A stretch of 64,000 bases of DNA, taken from NCBI RefSeq assembly GCF_007997005.1, contig NZ_VOSL01000025.1, forward strand, positions 8,001 through 72,000, written 5' to 3'. How positions within the stretch are numbered: the first letter of the stretch is position 1; every line of letters starts with the position of its first letter. The DNA is from Lujinxingia vulgaris (GTDB lineage Bacteria; Myxococcota_A; Bradymonadia; Bradymonadales; Bradymonadaceae). Below, piece by piece: positions 26,276 to 35,847 of the stretch. A program made the position numbers and the translations under genes. The notes beneath the pieces were generated by a model. It searched no databases. It had not been told where the DNA came from and worked only from the letters and a program-made list of their open reading frames with translations.

Positions 26276-26601
26276 GGGTCGAGCTCCTTTAGGAGGTTTT
26301 CAAGTTGGCCGAGGTGGTCGGTCCAGAAGGCGCGGTAGTGAGCGATCCAGTCGATCAGAGGTTTGAGTCCCTCAGGGCGCACCCGGTAGTAGACGCTGCG
26401 ACCGCGTTTCTGGCCGATGACCAGGCCGGCGTCTTTGAGCTGCGCGAGGTGTTGGCTGACGGCGGGCTGCGAGATGCTGAAGCGGGCGGTGATATCCCGC
26501 ACCGGCGCTTCGCCGCGCGTGAGCGACTCGAAGATCGCCCGGCGGCTGGGGTCCGCGAGTGCTTGAAAGACTTTGTTTTCGATGGGGGAGGTCGTCTGCA
26601 T
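26272..26601 (-). CDS. ArsR-family repressor of the SRPBCC operon
   Basis: 109 residues. A winged helix without Cys metal ligands: FQALADPSRRAIFESLTRGEAPV, then ITARFSISQPAVSQHLAQLKDAGLV and GRSVYYRVRPEGL. This is the SdpR/AHSA1-linked group of ArsR. The start MQTTSPIEN at 26601 fits the promoter at 26609-26637, which lies just upstream and would put a 5' end close to the ATG. It likely controls itself and the following genes through the inverted repeat in that promoter. Confidence 0.88.
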   Translation of the reverse strand: MQTTSPIENKVFQALADPSRRAIFESLTRGEAPVRDITARFSISQPAVSQHLAQLKDAGLVIGQKRGRSVYYRVRPEGLKPLIDWIAHYRAFWTDHLGQLENLLKELDP

Positions 26602-26608
26602 GTCCCGA

Positions 26609-26637
26609 TCTATAAGTATATGCTTATGGGTTGTCAA
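26609..26637 (-). promoter_or_regulatory. consensus promoter with overlapping inverted-repeat operator
   Basis: On the minus strand TTGACA (26637-26632), a 17-bp spacer and TATAGA (26614-26609) form a near-perfect sigma-70 type promoter. ATAAG/CTTAT arms (26612-26616 and 26623-26627) cover the -10 side, an ideal repressor site for the ArsR encoded next. Confidence 0.8.
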
Positions 26638-26810
26638 CCGATCGGTGAGAGTGCGGATGTGGCAGGACGGGCGGGAGGGCAAACCGTCAAAAGGGGTGTG
26701 TTTACTGCCGGAGTCTGCGGGTGCTCAACGTGGCGAAGTTCGCGCTGGTGCGCAGAATGAAGGCCCCGGAGTACGTGACCGTCACCATGTCCACGAGAAG
26801 GTGAGCAGGA

Positions 26811-28154
26811 ATGAGCGAGCGCAGCGCGAGCTATGAGCAGGGAAGTCTGGGGCTGTGGCAGACCGTGGCGATGGGCACAGGCGTGATGATCGGGGCGGGG
26901 ATCTTCGCGCTGACAGGTCAGATCGCGGAGCTGGCCGGCGGGCTCTTTGCGGTGGCGTTTGTTGTGGCCGCGATCATCAGCGGGTTCAGCGCCTACAGTT
27001 ACATCAAGGTGGCCAGCGCGTACCCCTCGGCCGGGGGCATCGCGATGATCCTTAAGAAGGCCTACGGGAGCTCCACGGTGACCGGGGCGGCGGCGCTCTT
27101 GATGGCGCTCTCGATGGTGATCAACGAGAGCCTGGTGGCGCGCACCTTCGGCACCTACACCCTGCAGCTCTTTGAGGGGGAGGTCTCGGATATCTGGGTG
27201 CCGGTTCTTGCGGTAGGGCTGATTGTGCTTGCGTTTGTGGTGAATCTGGCGGGCAACAAGGTTATCGGCACGGTCGCAAACGTGAGCGCGGTGGTGAAGA
27301 TCGGGGGGCTGCTCGTGTTTGCGGCGATCGCGGTAGTCGCGTCCGGCGTCGAGTTGCAGGTGACGATGTGGCCACCGTCTGGAGAGCCCGGAGCTGCCGG
27401 GTTTGTGGGCGGGATCGCGCTGGGTATTCTGGCGTTTAAAGGCTTTACCACGATCACCAACAGCGGCGATGAGGTCAGCGACCCGAAGAAAAACGTGGGC
27501 CGGGCGATTGTCATCTCCATTCTCATCTGCCTGGTCGTCTACCTGGCGGTGACGTACGCGGTGGCCTCCAGCCTGGATCTGGAGGAGCTGATTGCTGCCC
27601 GAGATTACGCGTTGGCCGAGGCTGCGCGTCCGGCGATTGGCGGCTACGGCACGCTCTTCACCGTCATCATCGCGATCATTGCGACCGCCTCCGGGTTGCT
27701 CGCCAGTACATTTGCGGTCTCACGGATGCTGGCGATGCTCACCGAGATGGAGTTGATACCCCACCGCCATTTCGGGATGCCCGGCGATATTCAGACGCAC
27801 ACGCTGGTCTACACGGTGGTCATTGCGGCGCTGCTGGCGGCGATATTCGATCTCTCGCGGATCGCGTCGATGGGGGCGATCTTTTATCTGGTGATGGATA
27901 TCGCCATCCACGTGGGGGTGTACCGCCATTTGCGCGACGATGTCGGCGCGCGCGCGCCCATCCTCATTGCTGCCACCATCCTCGATGCGGTGGTGCTCGC
28001 CGGATTTCTATGGGTGAAGATCGAGAGCGACCCGTTGATCGTGGTGTTCAGCGTACTGGGCGTCGCAGCGGTCTTTGCGTTCGAGCGCTTTTATCTGCAG
28101 CGGATACGCGACGAGGCGGCCTCTGAAAACACGCAGCAGGGGACGAGCGATTAA
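26811..28154 (+). CDS. APC-superfamily amino acid permease
   Basis: 447 residues with about 12 hydrophobic helices. It opens GLWQTVAMGTGVMIGAGIFALTGQIAELAG, the TM1 substrate-binding GxGI pattern of amino acid-polyamine-organocation carriers, and has GFTTITNSGDEVSDPKKNVGRAI in the middle. The substrate cannot be told. GCAGGA precedes the ATG. The gene is convergent with alkB, the two ends overlapping by four bases. Confidence 0.88.
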   Translation: MSERSASYEQGSLGLWQTVAMGTGVMIGAGIFALTGQIAELAGGLFAVAFVVAAIISGFSAYSYIKVASAYPSAGGIAMILKKAYGSSTVTGAAALLMALSMVINESLVARTFGTYTLQLFEGEVSDIWVPVLAVGLIVLAFVVNLAGNKVIGTVANVSAVVKIGGLLVFAAIAVVASGVELQVTMWPPSGEPGAAGFVGGIALGILAFKGFTTITNSGDEVSDPKKNVGRAIVISILICLVVYLAVTYAVASSLDLEELIAARDYALAEAARPAIGGYGTLFTVIIAIIATASGLLASTFAVSRMLAMLTEMELIPHRHFGMPGDIQTHTLVYTVVIAALLAAIFDLSRIASMGAIFYLVMDIAIHVGVYRHLRDDVGARAPILIAATILDAVVLAGFLWVKIESDPLIVVFSVLGVAAVFAFERFYLQRIRDEAASENTQQGTSD

Positions 28155-28804
28155 CCCGCGCAGCGAAAGGTCAGGTTAAAGCGCCGGGGGCCCACGAGGC
28201 GATGATCGTCGGGCTTGAGAGGGAGGATGCCATGAAAACGCAGGCGGTCTTCGCCGCCCCAGACCACGACGTCGCCGTGGCGAAGTTGAACGCGCCGGGT
28301 GGGTTCACTGCGCTCGATTCCGCCGAAGAGGAAGGTCGCCGGAATACCCAGCGAGACGGAGACGATGGGGGCGTTGAGGTTGGACTCGTTCTTGTCCTGA
28401 TGCAGGGACATGCGGTCGCCGGGCAGGTAGCGGTTGATCAGGCAGGTGTCGGGCCTGAAGTCCGCAAAGCCGGCAGAGGCGGCGGCCTCCTGTGCGAGGT
28501 TTCTCAGGCGATCGGGCATGGCGGGCCAGGCCTTGCCAGTCAGGGGATCGACGGCGACGTAGCGGTATCCGCGTGCATCGGAGACCCACCCGAGCTGGCC
28601 GCAGCTCGTCATCGCGGCCGACATGGTGTGGCCCCCCGGCGTTGTCATATGGCGATGGGGGGAGATGTTGGCGACGCCTTCGATCTCATGGAGCAGGTCT
28701 GAGGCCTGGTTGAGGGCAAAGGCGCGCAGCACGAAGGCCGCCGGACCCAGGACCTCGGTGGAGGGCTCGGCCAGGGCGTCGTCGTCGAAGAGGGGCAGAG
28801 TCAT
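28151..28804 (-). CDS. alkB: AlkB, Fe(II)/2-oxoglutarate DNA demethylase
   Basis: 217 residues. SLHQDKNE gives the HxD iron pair, RFHGILPL the third His, and RRFNLTFR the 2-oxoglutarate-binding RxNxTFR; INRYLPGDRMSLHQD is the AlkB signature. It repairs N1-methyladenine and N3-methylcytosine oxidatively. No ada gene adjoins. An AlkC-like glycosylase lies at 60.8 kb, so alkylation repair is represented twice in the window. Confidence 0.95.
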   Translation of the reverse strand: MTLPLFDDDALAEPSTEVLGPAAFVLRAFALNQASDLLHEIEGVANISPHRHMTTPGGHTMSAAMTSCGQLGWVSDARGYRYVAVDPLTGKAWPAMPDRLRNLAQEAAASAGFADFRPDTCLINRYLPGDRMSLHQDKNESNLNAPIVSVSLGIPATFLFGGIERSEPTRRVQLRHGDVVVWGGEDRLRFHGILPLKPDDHRLVGPRRFNLTFRCAG

Positions 28805-28895
28805 GGTGGCGGGTTGGGGCTCGGAGAAGGGGCGCTTTACGAGGCCCCCGGGGACATCTGTGGAGCATGGGCCCGCGAGTCATTCGACTGGCGGT

Positions 28896-29885
28896 TTACT
28901 CGGCGATGGTAAGAACGGTCTTTCCGGCGACCGCGCCACGCTCGACCAGGTCATGGGCCTGGGATGCCTGTTCCAGGGGGAAGATCTGCCCGATGATCGG
29001 TCGAATCAGCTCATTGCTGAGCAGGTCCGCGACCTCCTGGAGGTCTTCGCCTCGTGGCTCGACCCAGACCTGCTCGAATCGTTTCTTATAGCCGAAGAGG
29101 CTCGCTGCCGGACGCAGTAGGGGGAAGCAGAAACCGGCCAGCGTGGCGACGTTTCGGACGTAAACGCCGGTCGGAGTGAGCACGTCGCAGCATTGGCTGA
29201 AGGTGCGGTTGGCGACGACGTCGTAGATGACATCGTAGCGTTGAGGTTGTTCGCAGAAGTCGACGCGCCTGTAGTCGAGAACCTCCGAGGCTCCCAGATC
29301 CCGCATCAATGCGGCGTTCGCAGCGCTGCAGACCGCCGTCACCTCGGCATCAAGCGCGACGGCGAGTTGCAACGCGAAGGTGCCCACGCCGCCGGAGGCG
29401 CCGTTGATCAAGACGCGGTCGCCTGGCGAGACCTCTGCCTTGTGCACCAGGGCCTGGAACGCGGTGAGCGCTGCCAGCGGGACCGCCGCGGCCTCGGTAT
29501 GGGTGAGGTTGTCGGGTTTGAAGCTCAATGTATCGGCACGCGTGACCACGTATTCGGCGTGACTGCCGCTGAGCGCAAAGCCGTTGCAGGCAGGTGAGGG
29601 GTTGGCGTCGACCATACAAAAGACCTCGTCACCCACCTCAAAGTCGGTGACCTCGGAGCCCACACGCGCCACGGTGCCGGAGGCGTCACTCCCCAGGATG
29701 AGTGGAAAGCTGCGCGGTGCAAGCCAGCGCAGCTCCCCGTTGCGGGTCTTTGTGTCGAGCGGGTTGAGGGAGGCCGCCGCGACTTTGATCACCACCTGGT
29801 TTGGGGCGCATTGAGGCATCGGTGCGTCGTGTACAAGCGTGAGCTTTGAAGCGTCGCCATAACCCTGAAGCGTGACTGCTTTCAC
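28896..29885 (-). CDS. zinc-type alcohol dehydrogenase-like / quinone oxidoreductase (MDR)
   Basis: 329 residues, the usual length. ASLNPLDTKTRNG, ILGSDASGTVARVG and GDRVLINGASGGVGTFALQLAVAL mark the GroES-like domain and the Rossmann NADPH site. No catalytic Cys zinc cluster is seen, so it belongs with zinc-free quinone or enone reductases. A GTG at 29885 was chosen, since CAGGA lies seven bases upstream and family similarity starts there; the frame stays open to 30080 without similarity. Confidence 0.87.
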   Translation of the reverse strand: MKAVTLQGYGDASKLTLVHDAPMPQCAPNQVVIKVAAASLNPLDTKTRNGELRWLAPRSFPLILGSDASGTVARVGSEVTDFEVGDEVFCMVDANPSPACNGFALSGSHAEYVVTRADTLSFKPDNLTHTEAAAVPLAALTAFQALVHKAEVSPGDRVLINGASGGVGTFALQLAVALDAEVTAVCSAANAALMRDLGASEVLDYRRVDFCEQPQRYDVIYDVVANRTFSQCCDVLTPTGVYVRNVATLAGFCFPLLRPAASLFGYKKRFEQVWVEPRGEDLQEVADLLSNELIRPIIGQIFPLEQASQAHDLVERGAVAGKTVLTIAE

Positions 29886-30171
29886 GTGGTCGTCCTGAAG
29901 TCGAAGGAGCGTTCGAAGAGGGTGACGTGGTGATATTCGATTCGTCGCCGGGCGAAGAGCCCTGATTGATAAGCGCTGGTGTGAGGCAGTCAACCGAAAG
30001 GGCGAGTTGATGACCGCGAGGTGGGGCTGGACCGGGAGGTGGGAAGGTTGGTGCCCGATCCCCTGTGATGGGCGCGCCACGTTCTTATGCTCTCATCATC
30101 ACAGGTGGTTCAACCGCAGGGCGGCAAGGCGCGGATGCGTCCGTGGACGCGCTCTGAGCGAAGGAGGAATT

Positions 30172-30984
30172 ATGGACGTTTCTGGAAAGGTGGTGGTGGT
30201 GACCGGTGCAGCCAGCGGGATAGGTCGCGCGCTGGTCGAGGCGTTGCTTGCAAAGGGGGCGCGAGTGGCCGCCGTGGATCTCAAGGTGGAGGCGCTTGAG
30301 GCGCTTGTGGCCCGGGTTAACGCCGGCGAACGCCTCTCGACACATGAGCTGAATATCACCGATCGCGCTGCGGTGCGCGCGCTACCGGCGGAGGTGGTTG
30401 CGCACCACGGGGCGGTGGACGCGGTGATCAATAACGCCGGTATCATTCAGCCCTTTGAGCGGGTGCACGAGCTCAGCGATGAGGTGATTGAGCGGACGAT
30501 GGACGTGAACTTCTTCGGCACGGTGTGGATGGTGCGCGCGTTTCTGCCCATATTGCTGCAACGGCCGGAGGCCTATCTTGTGAACGTGGCGAGCATGGGA
30601 GCGTTTTTGCCCGTGCCGGGTCAGGCGATCTACGGAGCGTCGAAGGCCGCGGTGAAGTTGATGACCGAGGGGCTCTATGCCGAGCTTATGGAGACGGCGG
30701 TCAAGGTCTCACTGGTGATGCCCGGGGCGGTGGCCACCGATATTGCGGCGAACTCGGGTGTGACGATGGGGGATGGCGAGGAGGGTGCTGAGGCCGGGGA
30801 GGGCTACCAGGCGTTGGCGGCCGATAAGGCCGCCGAGATCATTCTGGAGGGCATTGAGGATGAGCGCCTGCATATCCTGGTCGGGTCGGATGCGCGGCTG
30901 ATGCAGCTTGCCAATCGCATCGCTCCGAAGGGCTCGATTCGGCTGATCCAGCGAAAAATGCGCGATTTGCTGGGGGATGCGTAG
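30172..30984 (+). CDS. short-chain dehydrogenase/reductase
   Basis: 270 residues of classical SDR type: TGAASGIGRAL binds the cofactor, NNAGII follows, YGASK provides the catalytic Tyr and Lys. AAGGAGGAAT before the ATG is a very strong ribosome site and decides the start at 30172. The C-terminal part has a long insert about residues 200-220 rich in Gly and Glu. It is divergent from the MDR oxidoreductase over about 286 bp, so the two may share a control region. Confidence 0.9.
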   Translation: MDVSGKVVVVTGAASGIGRALVEALLAKGARVAAVDLKVEALEALVARVNAGERLSTHELNITDRAAVRALPAEVVAHHGAVDAVINNAGIIQPFERVHELSDEVIERTMDVNFFGTVWMVRAFLPILLQRPEAYLVNVASMGAFLPVPGQAIYGASKAAVKLMTEGLYAELMETAVKVSLVMPGAVATDIAANSGVTMGDGEEGAEAGEGYQALAADKAAEIILEGIEDERLHILVGSDARLMQLANRIAPKGSIRLIQRKMRDLLGDA

Positions 30985-31106
30985 GCGGTTGCCGATACTT
31001 GCGCGGGCGTTGAATACGCAGGGTGACTGGCGCGTCAGTGGAGGCGCCGAGGCCCCGAGATTGGCTCCGGGCCTTGCGAGTTAAACACCTGGTTGATGGA
31101 GCATGT

Positions 31107-31688
31107 ATGAAGCTGAAGACGCTGTTGATGATGATTTGTGTGGGGTTGGCGTGTGCTTGTGGCGAGGCCGAAGGCGATGATACGCCGATCGATGGGCCGG
31201 ACAGCGGCAATGAGGACCAGAACGAGCAGAACGACCCGAGCGCCGGCACGTTCAGCCTGACGGTCCAGGAGACGAACATCGGCACGCCGCCGGCTGTGGA
31301 GCTTGAGGGGCAGACGAATGAAGCCAGCGCGGAGTTCGGGGCGAGTGTGTCGGAGGGGCGGCTTCGGGTGGTTGCGAGCGATGATCGCTTTAAGCTGACG
31401 ATTGGTATCGACACCTCGGAGAACAACACGCTGCCGGGGGAGAAAGCGACCACCTCAGGGTTTGCGGTTGATACCTACGCGATTCTCGAGATCGATAACA
31501 TCTACCACGGTATGCAGGGCGGAGGTTCGGTGAACTTTGACGCCTGCCCGCAGGAGGTGGGGGATCGTGTGACGCTCACTCTCAACGAGGTGCGGTTGGC
31601 CTCGGATACGAGTGACCACATCAAGAACACCTCGGGCATCGTGGAGGTGGAGGTCTATGAGAGTGATGGGTCGCTTTTTTGTGAGTGA
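31107..31688 (+). CDS. small secreted lipoprotein of unknown function
   Basis: 193 residues: MKLKTLLMMICVGLACACGE is a signal peptide with lipobox ACAC, followed by an Asp/Asn/Glu-rich linker (about 20-45) and a beta-rich domain holding two Cys (NFDACPQEVG and LFCE), probably a disulfide. No family was recognised. GGAG five bases before the ATG supports the start. A rho-independent terminator follows at 31743. Confidence 0.8.
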   Translation: MKLKTLLMMICVGLACACGEAEGDDTPIDGPDSGNEDQNEQNDPSAGTFSLTVQETNIGTPPAVELEGQTNEASAEFGASVSEGRLRVVASDDRFKLTIGIDTSENNTLPGEKATTSGFAVDTYAILEIDNIYHGMQGGGSVNFDACPQEVGDRVTLTLNEVRLASDTSDHIKNTSGIVEVEVYESDGSLFCE

Positions 31689-31742
31689 GCGTCTCTCTTA
31701 AACGCATCATGCTTGATGTCGTTGGTATGAGGTTGCCAGAGA

Positions 31743-31772
31743 GGACCGGCCCTGTGGGTCGGTCCTTTTTTT
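31743..31772 (+). terminator. rho-independent terminator after the small lipoprotein
   Basis: GGACCG (31743-31748) pairs with CGGTCC (31760-31765) with GCCC/GGGT extending the stem, followed by seven T. It faces the end of the VOC-SRPBCC gene on the other strand. Confidence 0.85.
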
Positions 31773-31801
31773 GGAGGGTGGTGGTGCGCGCGGAGTTTTG
31801 T

Positions 31802-32788
31802 TCAGGTGCGCAGGTAGGATTCGAGCTGGTCGAGGGTGCCCGTCCACCCTTGAAGACTCGCCGGGTGCAGCGCGACAAATCCTTGCACCTCTCGCTCGGT
31901 AGCGTCGCGGGGCGTCCAGCGGATGGTGATGTCGGTGTCATCGCCATTGGGAGCAAACTCTACGCAGATATGGGTTTTTAAGGGCCAGTCCGGCTCGAAG
32001 GGATGGCGAAGCGGTCTCTGACCATGTTCATCGCAAAAGGTCTGTACCGCCGAGATGCGTCGCTCGATGACAAAGGCGTCGAAGTCCCAACGCCCCCATA
32101 TCGGGTTACCTTCTGTTTTCAGCCCGTAGAAGAAGCTGCCGGAGGGGGAGGCGTCGAGCTCGACGTGGAGGGCGGGGTTTCCTTTGGGTCCCCACCAGCG
32201 GCTCAGGGCGTCGGGGGAGGTCCAGGCGGCCCAGACGCGTTGAAGCGGGGCATGCAGGGTGCGACGCATCTCAAAGACGACGTCTTCGCCTACACCTTCG
32301 TACGCGGCGCGAAGCGGGCGCAGGTTTAACTTCTTCTTGGCGAGCATCGCCTCGGTGACGCGTTTAACGCGTGACGAATCGGGGTCGCTCATCGCTTCGA
32401 TCAGCGCCACCGGGGTGACTTGCCAGGAGACCCCGAACGGATCTTTGAGCCAGCCGCATTGCTGCGCCTGCGGATCACCGCCTCGGGTGAGGTGCTCCCA
32501 GTAGTGGTCGACTTCGGCCTGGGTCTGGCAGAGGATCTGCTGGGAGATGGCCTCGTTGAACGTGAACGCCGGGCCGCCGTTGAGGGCGACGAAGCGGTGG
32601 CCGTTGAGCTCAAAGGATACGGTCATGATCGCCCCCTCGGGTTGCCCGTGGATGTCGGTGCCGGCGTCGGTGTAGCGCTGGACGGGACCGATGACGCTCT
32701 CCTCGAAGATCGACGTGTAGAAACGAGCGGCCTCCTCGGCCTGATGATCAAACCAGAGGCAGGTGACGATGGGGGGCTGTTCCGACAT
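31802..32788 (-). CDS. VOC (PhnB-like) domain fused to an SRPBCC domain
   Basis: 328 residues. Residues ~5-150 are a PhnB/3-dmu-9_3-mt type VOC domain: TCLWFDHQAEEAARFYTSIF, then FELNGHRFVALNGGPAFTFNEAIS and CGWLKDPFGVSWQVTP. Residues ~185-325 are an AHSA1-type SRPBCC domain: MRRTLHAPLQRVWAAWTSPD, LSRWWGPKG. The two families are often neighbours, and here they are one polypeptide. The ATG at 32788 follows GGAGGAACC; the open frame extends to 33748 only as antisense to mnmH. Substrate unknown. Confidence 0.88.
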   Translation of the reverse strand: MSEQPPIVTCLWFDHQAEEAARFYTSIFEESVIGPVQRYTDAGTDIHGQPEGAIMTVSFELNGHRFVALNGGPAFTFNEAISQQILCQTQAEVDHYWEHLTRGGDPQAQQCGWLKDPFGVSWQVTPVALIEAMSDPDSSRVKRVTEAMLAKKKLNLRPLRAAYEGVGEDVVFEMRRTLHAPLQRVWAAWTSPDALSRWWGPKGNPALHVELDASPSGSFFYGLKTEGNPIWGRWDFDAFVIERRISAVQTFCDEHGQRPLRHPFEPDWPLKTHICVEFAPNGDDTDITIRWTPRDATEREVQGFVALHPASLQGWTGTLDQLESYLRT

Positions 32789-33060
32789 GGTTCCTCCGTG
32801 GCGGGGAAAGGGCGGCGGGCATGTCGCCCCGGCGATCGAGGCGCTCTTCAACACGTGGTCGAGTGCGGCCCGGTGATTTCGACGCGGTATTGGCAAGAAC
32901 ATAAGAACGCGCAGCGCCTGGCACGTGCGGGAAGCTGGCGAAACAGGCCCAGTCGTGCAAAGGATGAGGAGCGCGACGCCGGGGAAGGGGAGGCGCCTGA
33001 CGAGGGTTCGTAAGCGAGGACATCGCGTTGATGCGGTGATGACGTTGTTGTGAGGCATCC

Positions 33061-34113
33061 ATGCAAGAGATCGAGATCGACGCGTTTCTGGCCAAAATGG
33101 CCGATGGGCTCGTCGCCTTTGACGTGCGCACCCCGGCGGAGTTTGAAAAGGGCCATATCCCGGGCGCGCTGAGCCTGCCGCTTTTTGAGGACGAGGAGCG
33201 CGTCGTGGTGGGGACGCTCTACAAGGAGGAGGGACGCCAGCGCGCGATCCTGGAGGGGCTGGGCTACGTGGGGCCGCGGATGCGCGAGCTTGTGGAGCGC
33301 GTTGAGACCGAGGTGGGCGCGGCATCGGGGCCGGTGTTGGTGCATTGCTGGCGCGGGGGGATGCGCAGTCAGAGCGTGGCTTGGCTGCTGGAGCTTTACG
33401 GCTTTGAGGTCTTTGTGTTGAAGGGGGGGTATAAGTCGTACCGGCGCTGGGCGATCGCGCAGATGGAGGATGTGCCGCCGCTGGTGGTGCTGGGCGGTCG
33501 CACCGGGGTGGGGAAGACCGAGATCCTGTGGGCGCTGCGAGACCTGGGCGAAGAGGTTGTGGACCTGGAGGGGCTGGCCAACCACCGGGGCTCGGCCTTC
33601 GGGGGGCTTCTGCTGGGAGAGCAGCCCACGCAGGAGCATTTTGAAAATGTGCTGGGAATGGCGCTGGCGACCACTCGCCGCTCCGGCAAAGCGGTGTGGG
33701 TGGAGGATGAGAGCCGGATGATCGGTTTTCGGCACCTGCCCAACGCACTGATCAAGGCGATCCACGCCTCACAATGTGTCGTGGTGGATGCTCCTCTCGA
33801 GGAGCGCCTGGATCGTCTGGTGGATGTCTACGGGGAGGCCGCAAACGCGCTCCTCGCGGATTCTTTTGAGCGAATTAAAAAAAGTCTGGGCGGGTTGCGA
33901 ACATCGCAGGCCCGCGAGGCGCTCGCCGCGGGAGATGTTCGCGCGGCTGCCGCGCTGGCGCTTGAGTATTACGATAAAGCCTACGCAAAGGGCATCGCGC
34001 GTCGCGATGCCGACACTGTCATCTATATCGAGACGCAGGGGACGCCGCAGCACGTGGCGCGCCGGCTGATCGAGGTGCGAGAAGAACTGTCGCCCACCGG
34101 AGAAGTGCTATGA
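33061..34113 (+). CDS. mnmH: tRNA 2-selenouridine synthase
   Basis: 350 residues. It replaces sulfur by selenium at the wobble uridine of tRNAs for Lys, Glu and Gln, using selenophosphate. A rhodanese domain (1-130) has [12 protein letters not shown] with active Cys96; a P-loop domain follows with [12 protein letters not shown] (145-156). GAGG before the ATG supports the start. The stop overlaps the selD ATG, so donor and user are co-expressed. Confidence 0.96.
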   Translation: MQEIEIDAFLAKMADGLVAFDVRTPAEFEKGHIPGALSLPLFEDEERVVVGTLYKEEGRQRAILEGLGYVGPRMRELVERVETEVGAASGPVLVHCWRGGMRSQSVAWLLELYGFEVFVLKGGYKSYRRWAIAQMEDVPPLVVLGGRTGVGKTEILWALRDLGEEVVDLEGLANHRGSAFGGLLLGEQPTQEHFENVLGMALATTRRSGKAVWVEDESRMIGFRHLPNALIKAIHASQCVVVDAPLEERLDRLVDVYGEAANALLADSFERIKKSLGGLRTSQAREALAAGDVRAAAALALEYYDKAYAKGIARRDADTVIYIETQGTPQHVARRLIEVREELSPTGEVL

Positions 34114-35171
34114 GCGAGCTGAACGAGACCCTTCGATTGACGCAGTACAGTCACGGTGCCGGATGCGGATGCAAGCTGTCTCCGGCGGTGCTGGATCGGA
34201 TTCTGTCCAACCGGGTGACCACACCCGATGCGATGGCGAAGTTGCTGGTGGGCAACAGCTCGCGCGATGACGCCGGGGCGATGGACCTGGGCGATGGTCG
34301 TGTGCTGCTGAGCACGACGGACTTCTTTATGCCCATCGTCGATGATCCCTATGAGTTTGGGCGCATCGCATCCGCCAACGCCATCAGCGACATCTATGCG
34401 ATGGGGGGCGACCCGGTGATGGCGATCGCCATTCTGGGCTGGCCCATCAACGTGCTGCCGGCCGAAGTGGCCGGGGAGGTGATGGAGGGGGCGCGTTCGA
34501 TCTGCGCGGAGGCCGGTGTCGCGCTGGCCGGCGGGCATAGCATCGACAGCCCGGAGCCGATCTTCGGGTTGGCGGTCAACGGGCTGGTGGCGCTGAATCA
34601 TCTCCAGCGAAACGATGCGGGTCAGGCCGGCGATACGCTCTTTCTGACCAAAGCGCTGGGCGTGGGCATCTTATCGACGGCCGAGAAAAAGGGCGTGCTT
34701 CGGGATGACGATCGGGGGCTTGCGGCGAGCTCGATGATGCGACTTAACGCGGTGGGAGCGACGCTGGCGAAGATCGAGGGGGTGCACGCGATGACCGACG
34801 TCACGGGCTTCGGGCTGCTGGGGCATCTCTCGGAGATGTGTGTGGGTGCCGGCGTGAACGCGCGGGTGAGGTTGGGGGCGGTCCGTCAGCTCACCGACCT
34901 TTCGTACTACCTGGATGCCGGCGCGGTTCCCGGTGGGACCGGGCGTAACTGGGAGAGCTACGGGCACCACGTGGTCGACCCGGGAGAGCGTGTGCGTCAG
35001 ATTCTCTGCGATCCTCAGACCAGCGGTGGGTTGCTCGTGGCGGTGGCGCCCGAGGCGATCGATGCGGTGCAACGTGCGCTTACCGATGCCGGGCTTCACG
35101 AACATCTTGAGCCGATCGGCGAGCTGGTGGCGCGGGAGGGTGAGGGCGCGCATATCGAAGTTGAGGTGTGA
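34110..35171 (+). CDS. selD: selenide, water dikinase
   Basis: 353 residues. It makes selenophosphate from selenide and ATP. GAGCGCK contains the catalytic Cys19 and Lys22; this is the Cys form, not selenocysteine. [14 protein letters not shown] and [11 protein letters not shown] are strong family blocks. Coupled to mnmH; no selA or selB lies in the window, so selenium may be used here chiefly for tRNA modification. Confidence 0.96.
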   Translation: MSELNETLRLTQYSHGAGCGCKLSPAVLDRILSNRVTTPDAMAKLLVGNSSRDDAGAMDLGDGRVLLSTTDFFMPIVDDPYEFGRIASANAISDIYAMGGDPVMAIAILGWPINVLPAEVAGEVMEGARSICAEAGVALAGGHSIDSPEPIFGLAVNGLVALNHLQRNDAGQAGDTLFLTKALGVGILSTAEKKGVLRDDDRGLAASSMMRLNAVGATLAKIEGVHAMTDVTGFGLLGHLSEMCVGAGVNARVRLGAVRQLTDLSYYLDAGAVPGGTGRNWESYGHHVVDPGERVRQILCDPQTSGGLLVAVAPEAIDAVQRALTDAGLHEHLEPIGELVAREGEGAHIEVEV

Positions 35172-35223
35172 TGAGGCCGATGCCCTCGCTCAATGGCAGA
35201 TGTATGGGGACAGGCACCGCATT

Positions 35224-35790
35224 TCAGCGCAGGGCTTTTCGCCACGCGGCCCGAAGTTTTTTGGTGAGCCCGGGGTCGTCCACCGAGGCGATGAGCGACT
35301 CCGCCAGCTCCTGGACGGGCGCGGACTCGGTGGCCTGCACGAGGGCCGCGAGGGCGATGATGATATCGTAGCGCACCATGGAGGCGTGCTTGAGGTCGGT
35401 GCAGTCCTCAAAACGCGTTTTCAGCGCCTGCATCACGCGCTCCCGCTGCGCATCACCGGCCAGCCCGACGCGCCAGATGCTCTGGAGCGTGTGGCGCGCG
35501 GTGACGGTGCGCTCGTCGTAGAGCAGGGCTTGCAGTCGTGGGAAGTCGCGGAGGATGCGCTCCTCGGGATCGCTGAGCGCCAGGCGTGCGAGAAGTTGCG
35601 CGGCGAAGGCGCGAACAGGGCCATCGCGATGATCGAGCTGCTCGACGAACTCGTCCCACACGTCGTAGGCCCATGGTACGGGGGCCTCGGTGATCGCAAA
35701 GAGCGTGACGAGCGCGTCGTAGGCTTCGGTGCGATCGTCGGAGGCGCGCGCGTCGAAGAGATGCTGGATCTTCTCGGGGAGTCGGGTCAT
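35224..35790 (-). CDS. HEAT-repeat-like helical protein of unknown function
   Basis: 188 residues, almost all alpha-helical, with repeated paired helices such as RDGPVRAFAAQLLARLALSD and RHTLQSIWRVGLAGD, in HEAT-repeat style. No enzyme motif is seen. Such proteins are usually binding scaffolds. It converges on selD with a 52-bp gap and is divergent from the metallo-beta-lactamase gene, with about 57 bp for both promoters. Confidence 0.72.
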   Translation of the reverse strand: MTRLPEKIQHLFDARASDDRTEAYDALVTLFAITEAPVPWAYDVWDEFVEQLDHRDGPVRAFAAQLLARLALSDPEERILRDFPRLQALLYDERTVTARHTLQSIWRVGLAGDAQRERVMQALKTRFEDCTDLKHASMVRYDIIIALAALVQATESAPVQELAESLIASVDDPGLTKKLRAAWRKALR

Positions 35791-35847
35791 GGCGACGTAT
35801 CCGGGGATGAGTTCGGTGAAACGATCAGCTCAAGATGAGGATCAACG

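Noticed and set aside
32848-33748. N-terminal extension of the VOC-SRPBCC frame and a second minus-strand frame
   Set aside because: Both are antisense to mnmH and Pro/Arg-rich; a strong ribosome site marks the ATG at 32788.
34110-34180. SelD as a selenoprotein
   Set aside because: The catalytic position is an ordinary Cys codon in GAGCGCK, with no in-frame TGA.
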